NCBI GenBank assembly: GCA_949318235.1
Contig: OX439131.1
Location: 27,179,379 to 27,243,378 of the forward strand
Length of the DNA: 64,000 nucleotides
Origin: Ecdyonurus torrentis
Taxonomy: Eukaryota > Arthropoda > Insecta > Ephemeroptera > Heptageniidae
Direction of reading: 5' to 3'
Shown here: one piece after another, positions 1 through 10,930 of the stretch
Numbering within the stretch: the first letter of the stretch is position 1
How the letters are laid out: every line of letters begins with the position of its first letter
Notes under the pieces: generated by a model
Databases searched by the model: none
What the model was told of the DNA's origin: nothing
Seen by the model: the letters and a program-made list of their open reading frames with translations, nothing else
Made by a program: the position numbers and the translations under genes

Positions 1-237
1 AATATGCTATCTTTATGAGAAAACGCAGCGGCCGCCACTGCCCCGTTCTGTCAGCGGCGATCGTGCGTGCACCCGGCGTAGTGCGCCGCACACCGTACCG
101 TACTGTATCGCCTGCTGCGATCGAGCTAGATAGTACAAGAAGTAGGGAGCACTGGAACGTATGGATTAATAAAAATGGAACGGTGTTGTTCCGACGACGT
201 TCCAGCCGTTCCTACAAAACTTTTGACCAGAGCTGTA
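1..237. mobile_element. Partial foldback element cut by the window edge
   Basis: The segment from about 5 to 50 (CTTTATGAGAAAACGCAG, then a GCGGCCGC-rich stretch) recurs at 32613-32655 inside a short element with inverted ends. The right end here (AACTTTTGACCAGAGCT, about 219-235) matches the right terminus of that element. The interior here is longer and GC-rich, so this looks like a fuller copy whose left end lies outside the window. No convincing protein is encoded. Confidence 0.6.
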
Positions 238-1229
238 CATTATGCATCATAATGGCATACACACCAAACACACCATAGACAGGAACACTGTAGTCATATT
301 TTTTTCGGGGCCAGCGTATGTACATACAAATCATAAACATACGGCGTGTACATAAGTGTTGTAATGTTGTAATGCACAGTGTACCGGTATATATAATACG
401 TATAAAATATATGTATATACATATATAATACATATTTTATAAAAATCATACCGGTATACAGTGTGCAGTACACATACATAATTTTATGTACATGTATACA
501 GCACAGGCACAGCACAGCACACTATGTGCGATATGATATTATTTTATTAATATGTATGTATAAACATATCATTATGATATTGATATAGCAACAATTCACT
601 TTTACATACATACCAATTAACAATTATGTATGTATGTATACATACATACTCAAGCCTCAAGCAAAGCAACCCGGTACGGATTGATAAACTATGTAAAAGT
701 TCTAAAACAAGCAAATTACCTCTCTCCTCGTTTGGCAGACCCATTCGTTCCTTCATCACCAGTGCACATATCCATTTTTTAGTTGTGTTGGGAATTTAAA
801 TTACGTTTAAGTACTAACATTAACCAACCAACTACAAATAATTCTCAATTAATTTATTAGAAATTTGCAGTGGAAGTGTAAACTTAACCGCCTCAATTTT
901 TCTTAATCAAATGACAAATGGCGACGACAGGGATACCAACAGATAAAATTTCAAAGAAAATTTTGGAAAATTGCACCATCTTATAAATATTCTTACTAAA
1001 TCTAATGGATAACCCACCACTAAAAACAATCAAAATTCTATCTTGCTACTACTCTAGTACTCTACTAAAAATACTATATATTATTTAAAATAAAGTAATT
1101 AAGAATAATTTGTTAAAAAAATTTTTACTTTCATTTCACCTTATTATTTTTTTTTTATTTTTTTTTTGTAATTTTAAAATTTATAACATTTGTGTGCATA
1201 ATTTTATTTTATTATTATTATTTTATTCA
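238..1229. other. AT-rich intergenic DNA, no gene seen
   Basis: The stretch contains an imperfect palindrome at about 372-475, with ACCGGTAT and ATACCGGT arms around TATA-rich DNA. It also has TACATA/TATGTA runs around 600-655 and poly-T tracts near 1148-1168. No splice-compatible coding exon was recognised on either strand. Confidence 0.5.
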
Positions 1230-1239
1230 ACTCCCCGCT

Positions 1240-1665
1240 AAGTCCAGGAGACCAGTGCGAGACATGTCTCCCCGGGACGTCCCCTCGGGGACCTCTAGGG
1301 GACATCACTTTTTTGGCTTAGTTTTGGTCAGAACTGGCTCTAAATATTATTTTAATGGGTTTGCTGTCACTTGTATGTTTTTTAAATATTTGTTATGATA
1401 ATTTTACGACATTTTGAAATAAAAGTACCCTCTCGAGACCAGTGGAGATGTCTCGAAAGACATCTCTCGGTGGGACCTCGTGGGACTTCATATATAAAAA
1501 ATTGCATTTTTGTGCATTACTTCAATTATTAAGTACATTTTTCTATATATTTTGGTAGTCTATATGCTTTGCAGTTCATTAAATAATGTTTTTAATAACA
1601 TGGGACATCTCGAGACCAGTGGAGATGTCTCGAAAGACGTCTTACAGCGAGACCTCGCGAAACAA
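1240..1665. repeat. Diverged repeats carrying GAGACCAGTG / GACATCTC motifs
   Basis: Three related blocks (about 1245-1310, 1432-1490 and 1607-1662) combine GAGACCAGTG with GAGATGTCTCGAAAGAC or GGGGACATC-type words. Similar words recur at 4740-4890 and in the 118-bp satellite between them. This suggests the blocks belong to one large repetitive unit spanning about 1.2-4.9 kb. No protein is encoded. Confidence 0.5.
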
Positions 1666-1959
1666 TAAAAAAAAAATTTTTGAAGAAAAAAAGTATAAAA
1701 CAAAAAGTTAATTTAGAAAGAATTAAATTTTTTTTATTCTTCTCTGTAATTTGTTAAATATATAATAATATTTTCTTAAAAAGCGGGATTCTATTTTTTT
1801 ATTATTATTTTTTTTGTGCCTTTTTTTTCCATTTTTGTATGTTAAATATAAATAGTCTGACTTTCTGATCTTAAATTTTCCGAATTATAATTTACAGTGC
1901 ATAGTATTTTGTTATTATTTAAAATTTAATAATTTTTGTCATTGACTGTACAGTCACAG

Positions 1960-2300
1960 TCTTTTTGCCCGTGACTATACTTTTTTGGGGGTTTCCTGGT
2001 TTCCTCGAAAACGCGACGCGGTGATTGGCCAGTTGGCCGCGCAGCTGTGCGAAAAACCGTCACTGTTGGTTTTGAACAACCAATCAGCAATCGGGTAAAA
2101 CGGTCTAACCGAGTCTTACTCGCCATGCATGCTCGCCCGGCTTGCCTAGCGTGCGACAGATCGACAGCCAGGCTAGTGCCGAAATGTTATGTGGCGTGAT
2201 TGAGTTAGACTTTTTTGTATTGTTATGAAGATTTTGTAAGTTTTTAATTGTAAATTTGTGTTATTATCAGTGTTTTATTATCAGGAAAACTTTGTTAAAG
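1960..2300. promoter_or_regulatory. CpG-containing, CCAAT-box-bearing segment, possible promoter
   Basis: This segment is much richer in GC and CpG than its surroundings. It has a GATTGG box near 2021, a CCAATCAG box near 2080, and a donor-like AAAG/GTAAGA at about 2298-2306. No coding exon follows on the plus strand. It could be a promoter with a non-coding first exon or a promoter inside a transposon. The call is weak. Confidence 0.25.
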
Positions 2301-2463
2301 GTAAGAATATTTATTGTAGTCGTTTCAAACGATTTTAATCAATGTTAGGCTAAAAGAAACGTGTTTTTTTTTTCATATGTAACGGCCGCGCGGTTTTCGA
2401 GTGTTTGTGCCATGCAAACGGATACTGCACAACATTTGTCATGTATAGTTTGAGACGCGTAAA

Positions 2464-3604
2464 CTAATTACGAGGTAATGCTATGATTTTACATATACAT
2501 ATGTTGTTTTTCTTCATATATTATATAAATATACTGCATGTATACATACACACGGAGAGAATTGCCCGAGTTGAAATAACAGAAGTGCGAACCACTCAAG
2601 ATTTTGAGGTACGTACGTACTTTTGTTATTTCAACACATAATTCTCTCCGTGTAATTTTGGTATATGCCGTATATGTATAAGTAGACAATAAATATCGGT
2701 GGAATTTTTTAACTGTACTGCAAAGTATTTTTTCTGCATGTTTTGTATAAACTATGTATGACTTTTTTTTTATATATATGTAATGATGCCTATTATTATG
2801 TATTTATTTTTTAACACACGGGGGCATATATAAGGAAACTTAGATTTCAGAAAGGTTATACGCACGGGAAAAGCATATTGCATCACCTTGCATATATTTT
2901 TTTTCTTTTTTTTTTTCTTTTTTTTTTCTTTTTTTTTTTCTTCATAATTTTTTCCATATATTATGTTTTTTTTTATCCATGCCTTTTTGACTTTTAATTA
3001 ACAGTTTTACTAATTACGAGGTAAAATTATGATTTTACATATATATTTTAATGCTGTTTTTTCTTCATACAGTATATTATATAAATATACCGCATATACA
3101 CGGAGAGAATTGCCCAAATTGAAATAACAGAAGTGCGAACCACTCAAGATTTTGGAGTTCCGTGCGTTGGTTATTTCAACTCAGTTAATTCTCTCCGCTT
3201 AGACAATAATTATATCGGTGGAATTTTTTAACAGTACTGCAGAGTATTTTTTCTGCATTTGTATAAACTAATGTATGACTTTTTTTTTTAAATGTAATAA
3301 TGCCTATTATATTATGTATATTTATTTAATAACACAACGGGGGTTAATGTTATGCATATATAAGGAAACTCAGATTTCGGAAAGGTTGCGCACGGGAAAA
3401 GCATGTATTGCATGGCCTTGCGTATATATATTTTTTCTTTCTCTTTCTCTTTTCTTTTTTTTTTTTTTTTTTTTTTTTTTCTTCATAATTTTTTTTAAGC
3501 ATTACTTTTCTAAAAATATGCATATATGCATGCCTTATATATTATTTTATTATATTTTTTTATAAGCATCACCATGGCTTTTTTACTTTTAATTAACAGT
3601 TTTA
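2464..3604. repeat. Tandem duplication of about 550-590 bp with internal hairpin
   Basis: Two consecutive units (about 2464-3009 and 3010-3604) each begin with ACTAATTACGAGGTAA and end with TTTTAATTAACAGTTTT. Each contains an imperfect hairpin whose arms end in ACGGAGAGAATTGCC and AATTCTCTCCG (about 2552-2655 and 3098-3200), then a long T-rich tract. The units differ by many small changes, so the duplication is not recent. Confidence 0.75.
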
Positions 3605-3664
3605 CTAATAAGTTTTAATTGCACTAACAGTATAATTAAGTGGCAATAATATAACTTATTTATT

Positions 3665-4720
3665 TTTCATTTATTGTCTCCTCTAAGGAAACTTGTAATA
3701 AATCTAGATGTCTTCTGAGGTCCCGAGGTGAGACTTTGAGTGGACATCCTGAAAAAGGTGCCCAAACTTATTTATGTTTCATCCTTTGTTGTGTACAGGG
3801 AGTTAAAATATTTAAATGTCTCCTGATTTCCCCAGGTGACACATCAAGCGGACATCATGAACGAGGGCAGGGCCTCCAACTTATTTATGTTATCGCTTGA
3901 TTGTGTACAGAGTTGAAATATTGAGATATTTCCTGAACTCCACAGGAGAGACATCGAGCGGACATCCTGAACGAGGGGCCCCAAGTAGGCCCTCAACTTA
4001 TTTATCATTTAATCTATTATTTACAGGGCATTGAAATATTGAGATGTTTCCTGAACTCCCCAGGAGAGACATCGAGCGGACATCCTGAACGAGGGGCCCC
4101 AAGTAGGCCCTCAACTTATTTATCATTTAATCTATTATTTACAGGGCATTGAAATATTGAGATGTCTCCTGAAGTCCCCAGGGGAGACATGGACTGGACA
4201 TCCTGAACGAGGGGCCCCAAGTAGGCCCTTAACTTATTTATCATTTAATCTATTATTTACAGGGCATTGCAATATTGAGATGTCTGCTGAGGTCTTCCGG
4301 GGAGACATCGAGTGGACATCCTGAACGAGGGGCCCCAAGTAGGCCCTCAACTTATTTGTCATTTAATCCATTACTTACAGGGCATTAAAATATTGAGATG
4401 TCTCCTGAGGTCCCTAGGGGTGACATCGAGCGGACATCCTGAACGAGGGGCCCCAAGTAGGCCCTCAACTTATTTGTCATTTAATCCATTATTTACAGGG
4501 CATTGAAATATTGATATGTCTCCTGAGGTCCCCAGGGGAGACATCGAGTGGACATCCTGAACGAGGGGCCCAAAGTAGGCCCTCAACTTATTTATCATTT
4601 AATCCATTATTTACAGGGCATTAAAATATTGAGATGTCTCCTGAGGTCCCCAGGGGAGACATCGAGCGGACATCCTGAACGAGGGGGCCCTAAGTGGGGC
4701 CCAAATAATTTTTTTGCTAA
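3665..4720. repeat. 118-bp tandem satellite, about nine units
   Basis: The word GACATC followed by CTGAACGAGG or a variant starts at 3743, 3851, 3961, 4079, 4197, 4315, 4433, 4551 and 4669. The first two spacings are 108 and 110 bp; the next six are exactly 118 bp. Each unit carries GGTCCCCAGGGGAGACATC-like and GGGGCCCCAAGTAGGCCC words plus a TTTACAGGGCATT segment. The period is not a multiple of three, so the open frames across it are incidental. Confidence 0.9.
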
Positions 4721-4739
4721 AAATGAGCCAAAATATTTA

Positions 4740-4895
4740 GTTGTCCCCTAAGGTCCCCACGAAGGATTTCTGGGAGAGGTCCCCAAATATGGGTCTCGTT
4801 CGGGACATCTTTTTAGACGTCTAAAATGACATCTCATATGACATCTCGGGGGATGTCTCGCGTGGACCTTAGGGGATGTCTTAAAAGAAGTCATT
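4740..4895. repeat. Right-hand block of GACATC / GGGGATGTC repeats
   Basis: The block contains GGTCCCCA, GACATCTC and GGGGATGTCT words that resemble, in inverted order, the block at 1240-1665. It directly follows the satellite and may be the other boundary of the same composite repeat. Confidence 0.45.
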
Positions 4896-4912
4896 TGGAT
4901 CTAGCGGGTCAT

Positions 4913-5278
4913 ATTGACTAGTAAAGGAACAACGGTTTTGAGGCCGACTATAAGGGATTTTAGTCACTTCCGCTTCTCTGTTTCTTCTTACTACGCAAGC
5001 GCAGTAATTCGAAACGGAAGCGGATGGGAGTGAAATTGCTTATATAGTTGGCTTCAAAACAGTCAGGGTCGGACTGGCACTCAAGAAGCCTCGTCCGCAA
5101 AAGGGGTGTAATACCCTCTCTAGACTTGCTCTCTAGAGGCCACAAATGGGCGTGACGCCCTGGTTACACCCCTTTTAGGGCCTTAGAGGTCTACTAACAG
5201 GGAGGCCACATCCGCTATCACTGACTTTACTCTTATGGCCAGTCCGAGCCTGAAAACAGTTGTTCCTTTATCAGTCAA
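4913..5278. mobile_element. Foldback element with a nested hAT MITE
   Basis: The terminal inverted repeat runs from TTGACTAGTAAAGGAACAAC at the left to GTTGTTCCTTTATCAGTCAA at the right. The first 150 bp form an internal palindrome: GAGGCCGACTATAAGGGA on one side, its imperfect complement ending near 5058 on the other. A separate hAT-type MITE (5064-5252) is inserted in the right arm, so the outer element is older. Confidence 0.8.
5064..5252. mobile_element. hAT-type MITE, copy 1
   Basis: The ends are CAGGGTCGGACTGGC and GGCCAGTCCGAGCCTG. A perfect 8-bp target duplication AAAACAGT flanks it (5056-5063 and 5253-5260). The interior has paired AAAAGGGGTGTAAT / TTACACCCCTTTT arms. The same family occurs at 12054-12728 and 52723-52899. 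CAGGG-type ends with 8-bp duplications are the signature of hAT-superfamily transposons. Confidence 0.9.
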
Positions 5279-5517
5279 TAAGCTAGAAGTAAGAACACAG
5301 TATTATAAACATAAAGTTTTATGCAATTATGCATTGTTATATGAGCGCATGCATGCATAATATAGTTCACACATCACACATGGTCACAAGACTTGAAATA
5401 CTCACAAAGTTCTATATTTAAAAAAAAACTTTTAATTTAACAAATTGTCAACAGTATACATAAAAGTTGCTCTATACATATCACAAAAAATATCATTTGT
5501 CATAAATATGCATATAA
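5279..5517. other. AT-rich intergenic DNA, nothing recognised
   Basis: This short stretch between two transposon copies has no exon-like reading frame and no recognisable signal. Confidence 0.4.
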
Positions 5518-5726
5518 TATATCGATGCCTCCGCGTCAAAAGCGAGCATCTACACTTTCCTGATTTCCGACAAAACGACTATCTACACTTTCCGCCGCGG
5601 AGCATCTGCAATGTTAAGCTTATGGACGCTAGTCGGGTTTCAGCGCTGCTCGGAAAGTGTAGATAGTCGTTTGGTCGGAAATCTGGAAAGTGTAGATGCT
5701 CGCTTTTGACACGGAGGCATCGATAT
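5518..5726. mobile_element. TA-flanked palindromic MITE (TATATCGATGCC ends)
   Basis: Inverted arms start TATCGATGCCTCCG and end CGGAGGCATCGATA. Inside, the word CTACACTTTCC occurs twice per arm in inverted arrangement, with a centre near 5610. The layout resembles the element at 29456-29672, which also uses paired CTACACTTT words. The flanking TA suggests a TA target site. Confidence 0.8.
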
Positions 5727-6042
5727 ATATGAGTAAAAAACAATGGAGTTTAAAGTTACAACTTCAATGTCTCTAAAATCTCAATAATTTTTGTTACTAA
5801 TTATTTCTGAGAAAAACTGGTGAAAAGCATATCTGCACACAAATGTTAAGTGATTACTTCAATGATATGAGCTTAGTTAAGCTTTGACGCCACATGTGAG
5901 CAGAAAATGCAGTGACTGCTACCGTGGCTACACAGTTTAGAAAAAAATAGTTTTATTTTCCAATAATAATTACCATTTATGTTTTTTGTAGGTTATAAAG
6001 AACCAGCAGAACAATAATAATAAATAAAAGCGAAGAAGGGAG

Positions 6043-6043
6043 A

Positions 6044-6080
<37 letters not shown>
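6043..6080. repeat. (AT)n microsatellite
   Basis: A run of TA dinucleotides directly abuts the MITE at 6081-6246. A second run of about 75 bp follows that MITE (6245-6318). The element probably inserted into a TA tract. Confidence 0.9.
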
Positions 6081-6085
<5 letters not shown>

Positions 6086-6242
6086 TCGTGGTTCTGCTAT
6101 AATGTCCGATGTCCATTTGACCTTGAAAAATATTTTTTGCTGCAAATGACCTGAAATGGGAAAATCCAAAATTTGGGGTCGATCAGACGATTTTTATTTT
6201 TTCAAGGTCATTTGGACATCGGACATTATAGTGGAATCACGA

Positions 6243-6246
<4 letters not shown>
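6081..6246. mobile_element. About 166-bp MITE (GTTCNGCTATAATGTCC family), copy 1
   Basis: The terminal arms are TATCGTCGTGGTTCTGCTAT and its near-perfect complement, followed by TGTCCGATGTCCATTTGACC. The interior contains AAATTTGGGGTCGATC. Related copies lie at 8709-8875 and 23346-23522. It sits between two (AT)n tracts, downstream of the SETD9 stop codon. Confidence 0.85.
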
Positions 6247-6321
<75 letters not shown>

Positions 6322-6408
6322 CTTCAATAAAAAATGTTCCGCTGCATGTAAAAATATTAATATAGGTATATGGTACATATATACATATTGCTGGAACTAC
6401 TGGTAATT

Positions 6409-6414
6409 TTTATT
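6409..6414 (-). terminator. Candidate polyadenylation signal for SETD9
   Basis: TTTATT on the plus strand reads AATAAA on the minus strand, about 265 bp past the SETD9 stop codon. The AT-rich context makes this a weak prediction. Confidence 0.3.
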
Positions 6415-6678
6415 TATCTCCGAAGAATATCATGCAATGCAAACAACACTATAGAAATAATTTGGCTGTGTTTACATAATTAAATCTTTCTGCATTGCAT
6501 TCACATTCTCACTTAAATTTAAAAGCAACACAAAATTTTCTATCCAGAGTAAAGTAGTGGAGGTAATGAATGAATATTATAACTACTATGTGACTATTTT
6601 TAGCAAACATAATATAAGTGTGACATTTCTATGGTTAACGGTATGTCAGTCTCATTGTATGTAAGAAAATACATTATG

Positions 6679-9600
6679 TCATTTACTTCCTACTATTGTA
6701 AAGTAAGACGACAGAACTTCTGTGCCTGCAGTAATATCTGTAGTGGCTACTAAGGCAACAACTCTCCGTGGTGATCCAGGAGTGTATGATACATATGGCA
6801 GGAAGCACAGCAAAGATTTAGGGAAATCATTGCTTAATGTACATTCTTGATAAGCAACATTACATGGTAACTCTGCAAATATACCGATATGTTATTTCAA
6901 TAATAAAAGAAGAGGGGGCATAAAAATATTTCCCGTTACAGAGGGTTGAACTGTAAAATTTGTTTTTTTTTTTTACCTTTGTTATTATTATTGACATACT
7001 GCCCGATACTCCATGGATTTAAAGGATAGTATCCTAACCATGATGGATCTGAAATTTCCACGGGGCCCATTCTATCTCTTCCACTCAGGGATCTGTTAAA
7101 TCATTTTAAGAAAAAATTATAAAAACAAATCAATGAAAATGAGTTCTATATTATTATGTATCAATTGAGCTGCTGAAGTTTAGCGGGTTTGCATACTTTA
7201 CATTAACTTAGCGGTGATAGCGAAGATATTTCCTATGCTAGCAATGTTAATTTCAATGACTTTGCAGGGCTCTACTGGCCTTAAAAATTATTGCTTTTGG
7301 TAGCGACTTACACAAAATTTTAAAGCAACATCTAGTTAACCCAAGTCCAGTGCTTGAAATTAATTTCAATGCAAAATACATTTTTGATTAATTTTCTCCG
7401 AGAGCTCTATCAAAACTACAAACAAAGGAGTTGAGGAAAAGACGGTGCAATTTAAAAAAAAAAAGTGAACAAAGAGCAGTTTTACAATAACAGAGATTAT
7501 CTGCTATCTGACAACATGACCCAATTATCTTACGCGTCAATGATTTTGATAATTTGCCAAGTAACAGTCACAGTGAATCAAATTTATTTTAAATGTTAGT
7601 TTTATTAAAAATCATACATATTTCTTTTTTGATCGAAGTTCTAGCGAGATTTTGAACTGCCGTGACTTAAAAGTAATAAGTATTACGTAATATTTTTTAT
7701 TTAAATATATTGCTTTAAAATGAAGCTAGAACTTCGATCAAAAAAGAAACATGCATGATTTTTAATAAAACTAACATTTAAAATAAATTTGATTCACTGT
7801 GACTGTTACTTCGCAAATTATCAAAATCATTGACGCGCAAGATAATTGGGTCGTGTTGTCAGGTAGCAGGTAATCCCTTCTATTGTAAAACTGCTCTTTG
7901 TTCACTTTTTTTTATATTGCACCGTCTTTCTCTCAACTTCTTTGTTTGTAGTTTTGATAGAGCTCTCGGAGAAAATTATTCATAAATTTATTTTGCATTG
8001 AAATTAATTTCAAGCACTGGGCTTAGGTCAACTAGATCTTGCTTTAAAATTTTGTGTAAGTCGCTTCCAAATGTGGTAATTTTTAAGGACAGTAGAGCCC
8101 TGCAAATTCATTGAAATTAACATTGCTAGCATAGGAAATATCTTCGCTATCATCGCTAAGTTAAGGGGCAAAATGCAACCCTCATAACTTTGGTTGGTCA
8201 ATAGGATAAACCTAACATGTGATTTTTTGGAAAAGAATGAGATGAGGTGGATTGGTAAACTGTCCCATGATACTGGCACGATAGCAGGAGACATGAAACA
8301 CCTCTCCTACCATTTTACCTGGGACACACTGGCATATGAATGGGCATCAATGTGAGGAGAACACAAGAGCACATTCAGTGCAATCAGTCAATTGCAATAC
8401 ATGTGTGTGAAAGGATCAATATGTTAATATTATGATAAATTGAAAGAAAAGGATAGGAGAAAACCAGCAAGGGCCTTACCATAGCGAAGAGAGTCCCATA
8501 GTTCGGTGAAAATCTTGCTAGCACAGATATAACATAACTAACACATTGGAAATATTTCGGCAATCGACTCCAAGAGAGATATGGAGCATGTTATGCCTTC
8601 ATCAGTCCTTACAGACTCAGAGAGAAACTGGCCCTTGCTGGTTTTCTCCTATCCTTTTCTTTCAATTTATCATACCTAACCGCGATGGTTTATTTTCCTT
8701 AATATACATATCGAGGGGGCTCCGCTATAATGTCCTAAGTCCACTTGACCTTGAAAAATAAAAAATCGTCAAATCAACCCCAAATTTTGGATTTATCCAT
8801 TTCAGGTCATTTGTGGCAAAAAATGTTTTTCAAGGTCAAATGGACTTAGGACATTATAGCGGAGCACCCTCGATATGTTAATATAAGTGCAGCTTAATCC
8901 GTCAATTTTCTGTGCTTGCCAACCGCAATGTTTTCTTTCTCAAATACATATAATCCATAAGGAAGCATGTCAAATTGATACCAAAACTTAGAGTCGTCAG
9001 CTAGCACTTTGTTCAACAATATGTTGGGCTCTGGGTTTGTTTATATTTTTTATACTGATGGCAATACAAAAGAAGAGATAAAAAAATGAAAGTTTTTAAG
9101 CAAGTTTAACAAGGCAAGAATGCAGAGATATTAATACAACCTGAATATTATTTTTGACAGTCCAGAATCCTTTCCATCAATATGAACTCCATCCATACAG
9201 CGGAAGACAAAAGAATTTCCAATAGATGGTAGTAAAATTGGTTCATAAGGATGATATATGGTACCTAGGCAGAAAATATGAATGTTTGTTAGAATATGTT
9301 CTTATCTCACAACCATCTCTCATTATTTTCTAAAAATAAAAAACTCAAGTCTTAACTTTACCTGGATATAAGGCAATGATAGACCCTTTGGCAGCAAGGC
9401 CTTCAGTTACAAAAACTCCAGTACCACAACCATGAATCGAACTTGGCGCACGATCAACACAAAAGCCAAAATGTTGTTTCATTTTCTATAAAATAACAAT
9501 ATTGATAAAAATAAATAAAAGAGGAAAATGATCAAATGTCAACCCAGCTAGAGCACAAATATTAATTGTAAGGTGTACAGGATGACATACAGCTCATATA

Positions 9601-10930
9601 TGATAACATAATAACTCTGTGCCACGTGAGACCTCATCCTCTTGATAAAAATTCTACTTTGTGGTAAGGCCCTTGCTGGTATTTCTATCCTTTATTTTAA
9701 TATTAATCATCATAACCAAGATGTTCCCCCCCCCCCCCCCCCCCCTTAGTTGAATTTTATGAATAATATATATACTAAATTCCAGTATGTGATCCAAAGT
9801 AAATAACCAGAAATTTATATATATAGTCAATTTAAATATTAATTTTACTGATACTGTACCTGCTTGTTCCACATAGCAAGACTAGCAGCACCATCAGAAT
9901 CTGCCTTCCGAAGTTTTGGCAAAAATGTCAAGATGGCTTCCTCAACTTGCTCAGCAGGAATCAAAGCATCATGTGGGTTGGAGACTATCCTGGCAGTTTC
10001 TCGTGCGCTGTAAAATTGCATATATGAACACATTGAACACAAAAATTAATTAAAAGGAAAAATTTAGCATATTTGCACTTTCTGTTGTATTCACCCAATA
10101 CTATAATAAATAAATATATAAAAATTACATATCTGTAAAGGAAACTGAAAATCTCACTTTTAAGATGTACATTATACATAATACATATGTGTACATAGGT
10201 ACATAATTGGTTTAGCAGTGTGTTTGACTTTATAACACGTAGCTGCATAAAAAGCCATTTTCAGAGAGGGTTATAATAGGTAATCAGCACGATCCTATTG
10301 CATGTTCATATATGCATGCAGACCGCATGGACCTGAACTGGTTCTCAAGAACTGCTTCTAGAAACCGTACCTGAGAACTGTTCTTCTTGTTTAAGAACCG
10401 GTTCTTATTTTACAATAAGAGCAGAAATAACACACATTCTATTAACTTTCGAGTGATATGCACGACGAGGAAAAAAAATGTCAGGAAGGAATGCTGAGAT
10501 TAGTGCGCTGCAGCTTGCAGCATATATATATATATATATATATATGATCAGATCAGGGTTATATAGTTAATTAATTGGAACAAAAAATGTCACGGAGGAG
10601 TGCGGGGGCTGGGGCACTGCGTAAATATTGTGATAAGGGTTCAGAAACAGATAGGGTATAGTGTATGATAGTGTATAGTGAATATTATGAGTGATATATG
10701 CATGACACCGACTACAGTACTAATAAATGGAACTAGGAACCGCACCGCGGTTCTACACAGAACCGCCAAGAATTTTAGGAACTGCAGTGCTTTTACAGAA
10801 TCAGTTATTAAAAATTGAAGGCGGTTCCGGTCCCCGATACATACCTTCCACCTAAGTTGAAAGCAATCCAAGGAACAAATCTGAAGCGATAGTTTTTCCA
10901 TATTTTTAAAATTTGCGTAAAAAATGTCAT
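6679..10930 (-). CDS. SETD9: SETD9-like SET-domain protein
   Basis: Six coding exons join in frame with GT-AG sites: 10845-10930, 9860-10007, 9362-9485, 9141-9264, 6977-7092 and 6679-6872. They give 263 aa; human SETD9 is 299 aa. Exon 1 reads YRFRFVPWIAFNL, the conserved family N-terminus. Exons 3-4 read GTGVFVTEGLAAKG and PFEP-like YEPILLPSIGNSFVFRCMDG. Exon 5 has SGRDRMGP and GQYVNNN. Exon 6 has NVAYQE and ends near SSYFTIVG. These match the SET fold of SETD9, a poorly characterised putative lysine methyltransferase; substrate and location are unknown to me. The start at 10930 is the closest ATG to the conserved block. Intron 4 carries a 962-bp foldback and several repeats, and intron 1 is repeat-rich. 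The gene is head-to-head with the AGTRAP-like gene. Confidence 0.93.
7203..8164. mobile_element. 962-bp foldback element ending in TTAA, in SETD9 intron 4
   Basis: The left arm starts TTAACTTAGCGGTGATAGCG and the right arm ends CGCTATCATCGCTAAGTTAA. The arms stay recognisably complementary for about 440 bp to GATCGAAGTTCTAGC / GCTAGAACTTCGATC at about 7632 and 7724. The TTAA at both ends suggests a piggyBac-like TTAA target. Open frames inside are on palindromic DNA and are not genes. Confidence 0.85.
8431..8702. repeat. CCAGCAAGGGCC / AACCGCGATGG repeat, foldback copy
   Basis: The arms GGATAGGAGAAAACCAGCAA (8451 on) and TTGCTGGTTTTCTCCTATCC (8637 on) are inverted copies. The right end carries TAACCGCGATGGTTTATTTT. 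Related sequence recurs at 13390-13860, 14227-14400, 25185-25625 and 56085-56310, with a fragment near 9665-9725. Confidence 0.75.
8709..8875. mobile_element. About 167-bp MITE, copy 2, in SETD9 intron 4
   Basis: The ends are TATCGAGGGGGCTCCGCTAT and its complement finishing CCCTCGATA, followed internally by AATGTCCTAAGTCCACTTGA. It is the same family as 6081-6246, but the interior AAATTTTGGATTT segment lies in the opposite orientation. Confidence 0.85.
9724..9746. repeat. Poly-C tract
   Basis: An uninterrupted run of about 23 cytosines in SETD9 intron 2, next to a fragment of the CCAGCAAGGGCC repeat family. Confidence 0.9.
10300..10840. repeat. GGTTCT/AGAACC-rich repeated DNA in SETD9 intron 1
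   Basis: Words such as GAACTGGTTCTCAAGAAC and AAGAACCGGTTCTTA (10331-10410) are matched by GGAACCGCACCGCGGTTCT and AGAACCGCC near 10735-10775. AAAAATGTCAGGAAGGA and AAAATGTCACGGAGGA repeat directly, and a short (AT)n lies at 10521-10544. It is an unclassified repeat ending almost at the exon 1 donor. Confidence 0.5.

Noticed and set aside
4312..4751. Two related 64-67 aa frames
   Set aside because: They are adjacent 118-bp satellite units; the period breaks frame and there is no coding signature.
6156..6406. Open frames made of Ile-Tyr repeats
   Set aside because: They translate an (AT)n microsatellite and a MITE; no homology or splice support. The same applies to similar frames at 38346-38531 and 60154-60372.
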